Assembly: GCA_963966185.1 (NCBI GenBank)
Contig: CAWZYM010000172.1
Span: 725,001 to 789,000 of the forward strand
Origin: Rhabditoides inermis
Taxonomy: Eukaryota; Nematoda; Chromadorea; Rhabditida; Rhabditidae
DNA length: 64,000 bases
Direction of reading: 5' to 3'
The notes beneath the pieces were generated by a model that saw only the letters and a list, made by a program, of their open reading frames with translations, did not search any database and was not told the DNA's origin. The position numbers and the translations under genes were made by a program. Of the stretch, positions 42,587 through 53,700 are shown one piece after another. Every line of letters begins with the position of its first letter. Position 1 is the stretch's first letter.

Positions 42587-44373
42587 AATAAATAAATAAA
42601 TAAATAGTTTATTACCGCGTTGAGTACTTAGCGAGTGCATCATAGAAAACATAACAGTGCTTACGGTAGGATAGTAAAAGTGGGAAAAAAGAAGAAACAT
42701 TCGAAGAGTAGGCAAAAATAGATAAAATAAAAAAAATAAGCAAACTTCACGTTACTGGTTTTCGCAGATTCAACAATATCAGATGGAAGTGAGTTCCATA
42801 CTCCATAAACCCTCTGAAAAAACGCGCTGCTCCGCAGAAACGAGTCATATGACGGCAAAAGACGATATTTATGAGATGTGCGCGACCGAGTTGGGACTAG
42901 TGTAAAAAGACCAGAATAATAAAGAGAGGTTGCTTTAGTGATAACCTTGTGTATGTACGCTACGTCATTTATAAAGCGGCGTTGTTCAAGAGTTTGAAGG
43001 CCAAGAAGCTGGAGGCGTTGGGGATAAGTGAGCGAGAACAAGCCAGCGCGACGACATATTCGGCGCGTATAGTATCGCTGCACTGACTCGATCAAGTTCA
43101 CTGATCCCACATCCTGAGGGTTCCACAATTCAGTACAATACTCTAGCTTGCAGCGGAAATACGTTGTGTAAGCGGTGACAAGAACCTTCAAGTCTCTTGT
43201 ACGATAAACTCTCAGAAAATCATTTATGGCATTTAGGGTGCCTTTAACAATGTTCGCAAAATGGTCATCAAAAATCAAGGACCCACACATAGTCACACCA
43301 AGGTCCCTTACAGAGTTAGCAGGTGCGAGCGTAGTGCCATGTGCTGTATACTCATGCTTGGGATTTCGGCGGCCTATGTGCAGTATCTGCGTTTTCTCGG
43401 TGGAGATCTGCAGACCCCATTCTAAAGCCCACTTTGCGACAGCGTCAATTGCTTTTTGAAACATAATTTTAGCCAAATTATCACCCGGATCAGAAGCGAA
43501 GTAGATTTTCAAATCGTCTGCGTATAGAGCACACTCGACATAATCAGGCAGGCTATCAACAATATTATTGATGAAGATATTGAAGAGTATGGGTCCAAGA
43601 CACGCCCCCTGCGGCACGCCACAGTTGACGAGTCGAGGAGACGAGAGCTCATCTCCAACCATAACTTGTTGGCAACGGTCAGAAAGGAAGGCTCGAATCC
43701 ACCCGAGAACGTTTCCACGAATGCCCAGCGAATGCAATTTTTTGAATAGTAGTTTATGATTGATTGTGTCGAAAGCTTTCTTAAAGTCGAAATAAATACA
43801 ATCAATAACAAGGCCATTGGAAATATGTTTCAGCCAGTGACTATAACATTCAATAAGTTGTGCGTTGGTAGACCTTTTCTTACGAAAACCAAACTGTCTG
43901 GAAGAAATCAAGCTATTAGACTCGAGAAAATCAGTCATTTACCTGACTATAATTCGCTCTAATAATTTCGCTACACTACTTGTTAGGCTAATGGGACGAT
44001 AGTTAGCTGGATTATCACGAGAACCCTTTTTATACAGCGGTTTTATATAAGCGACTTTCCAAATATTGGGGATAGCGCCCACTGATAGAGACATAGAAAA
44101 AAGAATCGAGAGCGGGAGACTTATTGTGTCAACTGTATTTTTCAAAAACGTGTGAGTGATTCCATCGGGACTGGTATTGATTTTTGAATCCAATCGTTGT
44201 ATAGTCTTGTGAACAAGTGCATAAGAGACGTCAATCATGGTGAGTTGATTCGAGAAATAGGGAAGGGCAGAGCCGGTCGGAGCAACACTTCCACCAGAGA
44301 ATATCGAGTCGAAGTATTCCCCGAACACCTCCGCCTTTTCCCTCGAATCATGGACCAACTCACCATTGTGTTA
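42587..44373 (-). mobile_element. LINE family 2, longest copy (copy 3)
   Basis: Minus-strand frames 42661-43938 and 43939-44358 cover most of a CR1-type RT. They include SPDGITHTFLKN, ANYRPISLTSSVAKLLERII, QFGFRKKRST, FDFKKAFDTINH, GVPQGACLGP and YADD, then the C-terminal region. The two frames meet at one break near 43938. It has a (TTTA)n-like tail at its left end and is 5'-truncated at about 44373, with no endonuclease. Confidence 0.9.
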
Positions 44374-44885
44374 CAGCGAGCTGATACCATAAAAAATATT
44401 GGTTTCAAATATTTTAATTAAATTTTAAAGAAATTTAATTAAGTTTTTTAATAAGAATTGAAAGGTACCCTGAGGCGTCCTCTTTACGTCACACGCTTTC
44501 GCTCACCAAGATTGAAAACGTGAATATCTGGAACTAAGTATTGTTTTTGTGGTTTCGAAAATGGTTTTGGATCCCCTAGGGCATTTTTGTTATCAATATG
44601 GTACTACGAGTATGTGGTAAAACACATCTCATATTAGTTATTTCTCATCTCTCTAATCCATTTATGTGCCACGTGACGGGTGACGATGACTTCTCTGATA
44701 AGCTGCTATCATTGTTATCAGTCCTTTTGCACACTTTCACTTTGTCCATCAACTACAAAGTTCGTGAGCGCTTCGTTATTCAGCTACGAAAAATACAAAA
44801 TGTGCAGTTTTTCTTCCAAACGTCAAGATTTCACTGTTCGAACATGATCATACCAAAGTAAAAACCATTTTGATTTTTTGCCTGC
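44374..44885. other. Unassigned non-coding DNA
   Basis: AT-rich sequence between the LINE 5' truncation point and the next solo LTR. No gene or known repeat was seen. Confidence 0.5.
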
Positions 44886-45451
44886 TGTGACAGAGAGACA
44901 CTCTCTGTCTGTCGCATCTCACTCTACGAGAGAGAGACGCTCCGAGTCTAGTCTGATCACTGATTGCAGCCAACGTCATGGCGGGCGATCTACTGATACA
45001 CCAGCGGGAAGCGCGGGACGAACGTCGCTCGTCCATTGGCCGAGGCGCCTCTACACGCCCCGCCCCCTTCCCTATATAAGCCACCGACACCACTCAGTCG
45101 GGGGTTCAGTACGGCGGTAGCTGATACTCAGATGCCAGTCCTGAGACCTTAGGTCCCACCATTGACCACCTGAGGGGTGCCGTCCCCGCGTCCACATTGG
45201 GGTTTTTTCCCCGTTCCCTATCCATTTCTCATGTGTGCTTGTTATGCGAGATAAAGATGCCAAACATCTATTCTTGTATTGCATTCACATTATGTCCCAC
45301 GGGAACTAATGTGGACTACTGGTTCGTCATCAACGGTAGTAGTTTGCAGTTTGATATCGAAGTCCTCTGGGTTGGCGCATCCGCTCACGCGGATGTCCCT
45401 AACAGGTAGGTCCTGGGCCGACCGGCGTTCACACGTCAATCACCTGTCACT
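44886..45451 (+). mobile_element. Diverged solo LTR (566 bp)
   Basis: Starts TGTGACAG, ends CTGTCACT and is flanked by CTGC (44882-44885 and 45452-45455). It differs from the 599-bp LTRs by several indels and substitutions but keeps TATATAAG (45073) and the stem-loop GGGG TGCCGT CCCC (45174-45187). It is an independent, older insertion of the same family. Confidence 0.9.
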
Positions 45452-45534
45452 CTGCCAAAGAACTTTTTGAAAGTGACGATAACTGTTGAGTGTCGGCAAA
45501 GAATTCGCTCGATTTCGCACATCACAAGTTTCGA

Positions 45535-45581
45535 TGACCGAGTGGTAAGAGCGAGCGCATGTGAGCGAAGATTCATTTCCA
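45535..45581 (+). other. tRNA-like promoter boxes (possible SINE or tRNA relic)
   Basis: TGACCGAGTGG at 45535-45545 fits an internal A box, and GATTCATTTCC at 45570-45580 loosely fits a B box. No cloverleaf can be closed, so this is at most a relic. Confidence 0.25.
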
Positions 45582-45924
45582 GTCTCCTGATTCTTTTGAA
45601 GTGATCTTTTCTTCGAATGAAACAGGAAACGATCGAAAAATGCGCAATAACTTTATTCTAGTAAGTATCAGACACACTACGCAACTTCTTCTGCAAATTT
45701 GTAGCTGATTTGTTATTGAAAAAGTAATATTTATTTGTGCAAAAATAATAAGTGCGGAAAAATACATGGGACTGACTTCTTCACGCCGTGAATTCCAGGG
45801 CTGAGACTAGAAAAATGGGGAAACGTGATAATATAATTGTAAGAGAGCAGGGAGGGGTGGGGAGGGAGAGAGATAGAGAGAGAGAGTGAGAGAGAGAGGA
45901 GGGGGTAAGGGGGGAGAGAGGAGA

Positions 45925-45982
<58 letters not shown>

Positions 45983-46440
45983 ATGGCGTCGCGATCCTCC
46001 GCGAGAATCTGTTCGGCCAGTGGATCATGCACGTCAAGTAATTCACCAGGTGTGTTTCTCATCTGTAGTTGATGTTATTGGAAAAGTTATATTTAGCAAG
46101 TCTTTTGTTCTTATCTTCCTTCACCGAGCCTTCTCTACCTGATCTCTCAGAATCCCGTGTGCTTTCTTGACTATGACGACTCGTTGTTACTGTACTACCC
46201 AAATTGTTTTTCACTTAAAAATGCATGTCCGCATTCAATTTATGTCCTATAATATTCGCTATTGCCCATATTTCTATATGTTACTAATAGGGTCTTATTT
46301 TGATAACCCTTTGTTTCCTCGATTGTTTGTTCCACTGTTTTTGTTATACCGAGATAAAGTTTGGAAGAGATGTCTCAAATCCAAGTTATTTGTGAATTCA
46401 TTATTGTTTGTCATATGAATTCGATCTACGAAATTTTGTG
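45925..46440 (+). pseudogene. Decayed duplicate of the SUZ12 3' end
   Basis: A (GA)n tract (45925-45980) leads into GCGATCCTCCGCGAGAATCT and TTCGGCCAGTGGATCATGCA, matching the SUZ12 VEFS exon at about 9690-9755, including its upstream GA repeat. The frame is broken (a TAA follows CACGTCAAG). After about 70 bp of intron-like sequence it jumps to a copy of the SUZ12 3' untranslated region (46125-46440 versus 10325-10635). The last two coding exons are deleted. Confidence 0.85.
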
Positions 46441-46468
46441 AAGGTCCAATATGAATTTCTGAATTTTA

Positions 46469-46598
46469 GGCCCCATCCCATTATACTTTCACGCTGACGC
46501 TGACGCTCCCGTGCAAAAGATAGTTACATCTTTTGCACGGAAGCGTCAGCGTCGCGTCAGCCAGCGTTAGCGTGAAAGTATAATAAAATAATGGGGCC
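46469..46598. mobile_element. 130-bp palindromic MITE upstream of TSC1
   Basis: The ends GGCCCCAT and ATGGGGCC are inverted. Inner arms ATTATACTTTCACGCTGACG and its near complement surround a short centre, GTGCAAAAGAT agttac ATCTTTTGCAC. Nearly the whole unit can fold into one hairpin. No clear target duplication was seen. Confidence 0.8.
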
Positions 46599-46785
46599 GC
46601 CGTTTTGTTGGAAAGTTTTGCTCGTATAGTGCACCACGAAATTGTGCGACACCACAACAAGTTGGTCAATTATCACGACGCAGCTGTTTGATTTTTCTCT
46701 TCTCTTTTTCGCGCGGTTTTGTTGGTTTTAGTTGGTTTATTTCGTGTTCGTTCTGGTTTTGAGAGTACAAGGATGTTTTGCAGAC

Positions 46786-47734
46786 ATGGCAGACATAGTG
46801 AAGTTGATCAAACTGCTCGAGTCGCAGGACACAAAGGTGTCTGAAGACGCCCGCATGGCACTGCGCAACTCGATCGACATGGGTGAGATCTATATATATA
46901 TATTTTTTTTTAAATTTTTATTGTTTATTTTCTTATAGTACTACTGTTAGGTAAATGATTGACATGTTCGTATAGTGAAAATCGTGCTGCTTCAAGCCGT
47001 TTACGTGTTGAATATGAAAATAGTGAGTAGACATTGCATGTGATATCTATATTTGTGAGAATCATAGTTTCTTTGAAGGTGTGGGCATCCAGCAGTTAAT
47101 CAGCTACTACGCCGAGCACCGCAGCGAGCGAGCGCTGGAGATGCTCTGTATGGTCAAGGAGCCGCACGATAAGGTACGCGACAACGGGACGGGGTGAGGC
47201 GAGGCGAACGTACCGTGTTAGTTAGTTAGTTCAGAAATGGTGTTATGAAGTAGTGATAACTGACTAGATTCATGTTTCTCCAGATCCTGATGGACTCGGC
47301 GACCGAGTTCCTGCGCACGCGGCCACTGGAGACGATGATCCTGCTCGGACAGATTGTACAGGTCCGCTTTCCCCTCCCCCCTCTCTCTCCCTCTCCCCCT
47401 CTCTCTCCCTCTCTCTTCCTCTCTCTCTCTCCCTCTCTCCCTCTCTCCCTCTCTCTCTCCTCCTCTCACTGTCTCCCTCGCTCTCTCCCCCTCTCACTGT
47501 CTCCCTTACAGGCCGCGCCGTCGTGGGTTCCGAAACTGGCGCACCACCAGCTCTTCCCCGCCCTCCTCCGAATGCTCGCCACCAGGGCAGACGACAAGAA
47601 GGTACGGTGTGGGTATCGCATTCTTGATTGGTGTGAAGTGTGAAGTATATTCTATTGGCACTTTTATCCGACCAATATGTCTGTTGAATATCAATACTAT
47701 TACATGACTTTTATGTTTCACTTATGTGTCGCAC

Positions 47735-47786
<52 letters not shown>

Positions 47787-50700
47787 TTGTTTGCAATAAT
47801 ATTGATCCACACGCCTCACCACACCACTCAGATTATTATTTGATCGTTTGCCATCTTTGCGGTTTTGCTGGAGTCTGAGTGGTGGGGCTGGAGCTCGTCA
47901 CTCCACTATGTCTTGCAGCGTCCCCGCTCCCCTATCCCGGAGGACATCTCTGCGGTGTTGCTAGTCGCCTCTCTTCTTCCCTACTGCTCCTCCCTCGGGG
48001 AGAAGGCGGTCGGAGGAGACCACATACTCCACAGGCTCTTCGTCGCATTCACCAGGACATGCGACTCGCTACTCATCAGGGTGGGTCGAGAGCTCAGTAG
48101 CACACATTTTGATTTGACTAACTTTTTGCTCAAAGCTCAAATCGTTCGAGGCGTGCATTATGTGTTTCACGTGTGTCGCATATTCCGGGATGGTTATGGT
48201 CGCCAATTCTTCTTGTATGTGTATGTTCAATCAATTAATCGTTTATCCGGAATCGTTATATCTGAATATGACAACACAACCATAATGATAAGAAGCATAC
48301 AGTAGTGCCTAAGATGCTAGATACACACATAGGCTAACGCCGGGGAAAGACAGGTAGACTGACGAGGTTAGTAAAGGGAAGACGATACGTGATCGATAAT
48401 CATTCCTGGACCATTAGAGTACCATTTTTGACGTGTAGAGCTCCAAGGGTCCCTTTGCTTCCATGCCAATTGTTATCTCCTCGCGCCATAGCTGCTTCCA
48501 CATGAGGGAGGGTACTTCCCGCCGCCTCATTGGTTATTCGGGAAGGATTCTTGTCGATGACCGAACATTCGGCGGTGGTGGGGCAAAATGAGGACCCGAC
48601 CGCATACTGCGGGGAAAAAAGAAGAATGCTCTCTATATGTATGTTAACTCTCACAATAGAATAGATTTTTTTTTCCGTACGATATGTTTCACGGGCAGGC
48701 TATGTTTCCGGGATGATTGGTTCTGTAATTGGAAGACATTGTCCTGTCCACCATCTACCATGTGCATTGCCGATTGCAGGCAGTGGAGGCGGCCCGCTCC
48801 CGCTCCGACATGGACCAGGTGCACGTGTCACACCTGCAGGTATGCATCATGTCGAGTCAATCATATGAGAATCAGATGTTTATTCGGAATCGCAAGGCTT
48901 TTGCAAACTTGCGATTGATACTATAGGGGTTTTGCTCAAGAACAAATTCTATAGAGTTGAAGTAGGGAGGTACAGTTCCTCCTTCTCAGTGATAGAGCGC
49001 TGCCGTACAGCATTGTTAGCAACATAGCATGCAAGAAGCAAGAAGAGATGGGAGCCGAAAAGGGATTGCATTGTTGATGTCTGAGTGTCGCACCCCTTGC
49101 AGTACGCGGTGCGGGAGCTGTTCACAGTACTCTACGGCATCTACCCCAACAACCTCATCGGCTTCCTCAGGTAGGGAGGGGATGTATCATATGCCGCATA
49201 TATTACTGAACCTGATCCTACTGGGGAATCATGCCGGCATGAAGTGTGTTTCTCGTGGGATGTGGGATGTTATCAATGTTGCTAGCGTAAAATATTTCAC
49301 AGGTTCGTAAGGCGGAAGTTTTGTTAAAACGTATGAGCAGAGCAGAGATCCGATATATCAGATATGCATGTGTGTACAAATGACACACTAACATTGTCAA
49401 AGGCGATACGGATTGCTAATTGCGTTTAAAAAGTATTTATGTGTGGAGTGTTTTGAATGTATGTGTTGCAGGCTGCAGTACAAGGACGCGGAGGACGCGG
49501 CGGCGCGTCGCACGCTCACCCACGTGATCGTGCCCCTTCTGCAGGGCGTCCGGCTACATCCCAACCTCCTCGTTCTCAACAAGGACAAGGAGCTCAGCAG
49601 GGACAGGTGCGTCGTCCGTCCGCGGTGGCTTTTATTTATCTGCATCGCTTTACTTGTTTTTATTACTCGACAATACGGTGTGTCATTGACATTACATTTT
49701 TTCTGGGAACATTGTGTAGCTGCGAATGTTATTTGCTGTGGAATGGAGCCAACCAGTGTGTTGGGTGTTTACAGATGGGCGCAGCGCGAGTCGCACGACT
49801 TCCTCAGCGAGTGTCGCCGCATCGTCATCGGACTCATCCCGGCCGGCACGCTAGAGAGTCAGTGGGGAGGATACATCGATGACGATGACATCTAGATCAG
49901 ATACAGTAGGTAGTCGGAATGTTTGCCAACTCGGAAGTGTCTCCTGTTAACGTACTTATCGGTGAATGAGATTGAAGTAGCTAGACGGCACACTAGTAAG
50001 TTTCTAGGATCTAGGCGATGTATAGTCGCCGCCTGGTGGATAGTTTCTGTTATTGCCAGCCGGGGTCAGTTGGCGAAACTCAGTTTCGAGCGAGAGAGGT
50101 CAGACAGCGCGGGCAAATGGTCGAGTGTCGCGCGGCCTCTTTGATTCGCATGCCGGCTTCTTTGATCGATATTATCGTTTGAAAGCGCGCACTTGGGTCT
50201 CCTCACGACTAGAAGGTAGATCGAATGCGACTAGAGAGTAGATCGATGTTCTACCGTAATCTGGCGAACTATCTCCCAGAATAATATTATAGTTGCGGGC
50301 TAGGAATTAGGAATTATATCCAGATAGTAAGAAGCGCGCTCTCGATGCGAACGTGAAAGGTTTCAGTTGACTCAGCCTCGCTGGGTTGTGGAAATGAATT
50401 GTAAGCTTCTGTTTTAGGATAGCTCGATCACGTATTGTTCTTGACAAGTAGAAATTCTCTTTCTCCATGAGGTAATGTGTGTGTGTGATGAGTGGAATGG
50501 TGTGTTGCAGCCGACCTGCCGGCGCAGCCCGACTCGCCGCCTCCTCTGGCCGACGGCCGCGTGTTCGCCTCCCTCTTCCCACCCTCGCTCAACAACCTAC
50601 ACTCGCACAGCAGCACCAGCAGTCACTGTGAGTCCGAGATTCTCCAATACCCTCACCTCTATGCAACTCTGTTTCGTTTTCGGTTCTGTTTTTTCTTCAA

Positions 50701-53700
50701 TATTCCGATATTCCTTTCATTATTTCATTTTTCATTATTTCTATTTTAACTCTTCAATGAAACTCCTTTTTTTGCCCTTTCGTTGATTGTAGTGTAATGG
50801 AGTGTTATTACTGCAATTCCTGCTTCTCTTTTCGTGTGAGTAGTGTCTAATGTGTTTTAGTGGACTGGAGTGTCGAGAAGTCGTAGCCGCAATCTTTATT
50901 ATTCAATTCCTAAATGGACTTCTGTGTCTGTTGCAGTGGACTGGAGTGTAGAGGACCCGTACCGCGTGGGTCCGATGTCTGCCCTGGACACGCCACCGGG
51001 CAGCGAGTACGGGGGCACGGCGGGCGGGGGACAGAAGAGGAGTCTCGGAGACGCCAACAACACCATTGTGGTCAGCAGCGACAGGGTGAGTGAGGGGGGG
51101 GAGGGAGATGAGAGGGAAAGGCGAGAAGAGAGAGGGAGAGATTGAGAGAGTGAGAGATTGAGAGGTTGAGAGAGTGAGAAAGATAGAGAGGAAGTTAGAG
51201 AAGGGCGTGTTTCAGCGTCGCTTCTCGACGGGCGGCGCTTCGGACGACTCTCGCCGTCGCACCTCTTTCCGACAACACCTCAGCAGCATATTCACGTGGG
51301 TTACTTTTAAATATTTTAGAACATGTAGTTTTTTTTACGGTACCCGCAATCGTAATTCCTAATGAGTTAAAGTTCCGTGTTTCCGTTAGAACAATAAATT
51401 GTCAAATGATTGTATGTCATGCGTATAGACTGTGGAATTGGCCTAGAAGTGTCAATGGCAAATTGTCGTTTGTTCGTTTTCATGGATTGTGAAGATAGTT
51501 GGATGCGTAGGGTAGAGTGGAAAGTGAAACTAGCGCTGTAAAACGTATGCGCACGTTTCTTTCCGTTACGTATTAGCTTGCAGTGGTTCTCGACGCAGCG
51601 CCACCACCATCTCCTCGTCGATGCCCTCGCGTCAGCAACCGGTGGGAGAGGGAGGGGGAGGGGGGAAGAGGGGTACTGTAAATATCGAGGGATAGGGTGA
51701 ATGAAAAGGACGTCGGATTGTCGGTAGTTTACACGGAGTGGAATTTATGATTGTCGTGAAACGTAATTTTGGAATAGGTGTATTTTTTGTGTGTCGTGTC
51801 GTGGCGTTTTGGAAAAAAAACCAAAGGATATAATGCGGGTGAGAGGATTGAAGGTATTCTGTAATTATCAGCGAGGGATAGGGGAAGGGAAGAAGACGAT
51901 TCATCTCATTGTCGGTAGTTTACAAGGAGTGTGTTTTCGGATTGTGGTGAAACGTACTTCTGTAGTAATTGTTTTTGTGCATTCTGAAGAAGAGCTATTA
52001 GGGTAGGATTAGGATAGAGCCATGGAAAGAATGGATTTCATGAATTATAGGTGAATCCGCTTAATTGATTGCTTAATTTCTTCATTAATGATATTTGATT
52101 GAAGGTGGAGCCGCTGATCGAGGTGTGTGTGGCGGAGGAAGTGGAGAGGCGCGACAGGGACAGGGCAGGCAGCGAGGTGGGCGGGGCCAGCTATCTCCCC
52201 CTCTCTCTCTCTCTCTCTTTCTCTATACCTCTCTCTCCCTCTATCTCCCCTCTCTCTCTCAGTTTTTGTGGACTGGCCTTACTCGATAGGTTGGATGTAG
52301 GACGTTCCCTCCACAATTTTTAGTTTGAGTGCAAAGGACGATTCCTCCACCACCATGAACGATTCCTCCACCTACCATGAACGATTCCTCCACTTTGATA
52401 GGACGTTCCCTCCACTTTAAATTTAGGCATTTCACTGCTAATGTGTGACGTTTGAACGTTCTAATACATTATTTAGCCATAAATAATGCTCGTAATAATG
52501 CCTAGAAACTTTTAAAATGTTTGCTCATAGTCATAGTTATCACTCATCTCTTTCCTTCCACAAAGAGCCTTGCACGAGCCAACCTGAAGACAAACATTCT
52601 ACCACAATGGAACACATCATTCAGCATAACTATTTATTTAAGTCAGCACTACGTACAAACAATGTTATAATAATATGCTAGTTTGTAAAGCATCTACATC
52701 GTGTTTTTTTCAACATGTTAGCCAAATGCCGCTGCCGCATTACGATAACATTGTTCAAGTAACGCATCATCACAAGTAGAGACTTTTGTCAATCTTTTCG
52801 CGCGTCGTACGGGCTTCGGAATAGAAACTTACATTACCGCACTTTCTTGCAGCAACTGTATTCTCTAACTTAACTTTTCAGCAAATTCAATTAACAAATG
52901 ATTTCCATAAGTGACTGCATTCACGGATAATGTTTTACGGGTATTCTACGGAGCTATAGCACAGCTCTGTGGGTTAACAATATTTAAATTCTATTTTATC
53001 AAAAAAACCAAAAAAACAAGCCTATGGCCTATGGCCCATATCCCATATGTAGTTGTCTTTCGCGGATTGCTATATGCTAACGAATCACTGCCAGACATGA
53101 ATCGGGGTTCTATACTGAAATCGGATATACCATACTACGATACCCTTACAATTAGTATCGGACTTGAACCACACTTAGGAAATTACATTACTAATCTGAA
53201 CAATTATGCTACTTTGAAAATATCCTGATCCTTATAGTATTCTAATCCTATCGTGTTCTAAACGGAAACAAGAACGGATTGAAACGCGAACGTCTTTTGT
53301 GCATGAAGTCATCATATGATCAAAACATTACTTTGGAAATATTTAATAGTGAACAGATTGTCACTAATGGTGTAAGATTAGTTTTAACAATAAGTACTTT
53401 GATTCTCGTTTATAATAGACTCGCACTTAGCTCAGGATTTTTCGGTGAAAACATTATCGTGGATTTTGAACATACAGTATACTGAACGAAATGCACAGCA
53501 GATTTGTGGCGCCTTTCGTATCTCCGCTTCACTGACTCTCTCACAGGACCACGTGGCGTAAAGGTAACGCTCTCGCTTTGCAAGCAGCGGTTCGAATTTG
53601 GCTACACACGCAAAGTTTTGTCAAAACGAAAACATCGTCCAACGCGTTCTCATTTTTGTCTAACCACTCTAATGTCTCTCGTGAAAAGAGTGAAACTATA

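Larger units (their letters stand above)
35169..43777 (+). repeat. Second unit of a tandem segmental duplication (about 8.6 kb)
   Basis: This unit repeats about 25845-35168 in the same order: gag-pol remains, 3' LTR, phosphatase 3' exons, LINE. Differences are few: a 712-bp internal duplication only in the first unit, a 14-bp gap in gag, one extra 18-bp Q-rich unit in the first copy, and scattered substitutions. Confidence 0.9.

Noticed and set aside
44598..44861. 87-codon plus-strand frame in the spacer
   Set aside because: It has AT-rich codon use unlike the host genes, no splice context and no recognisable motif.
53547..53605. Functional tRNA-Ala gene
   Set aside because: A and B boxes are present, but the T stem and acceptor stem do not pair and the variable region is shortened.
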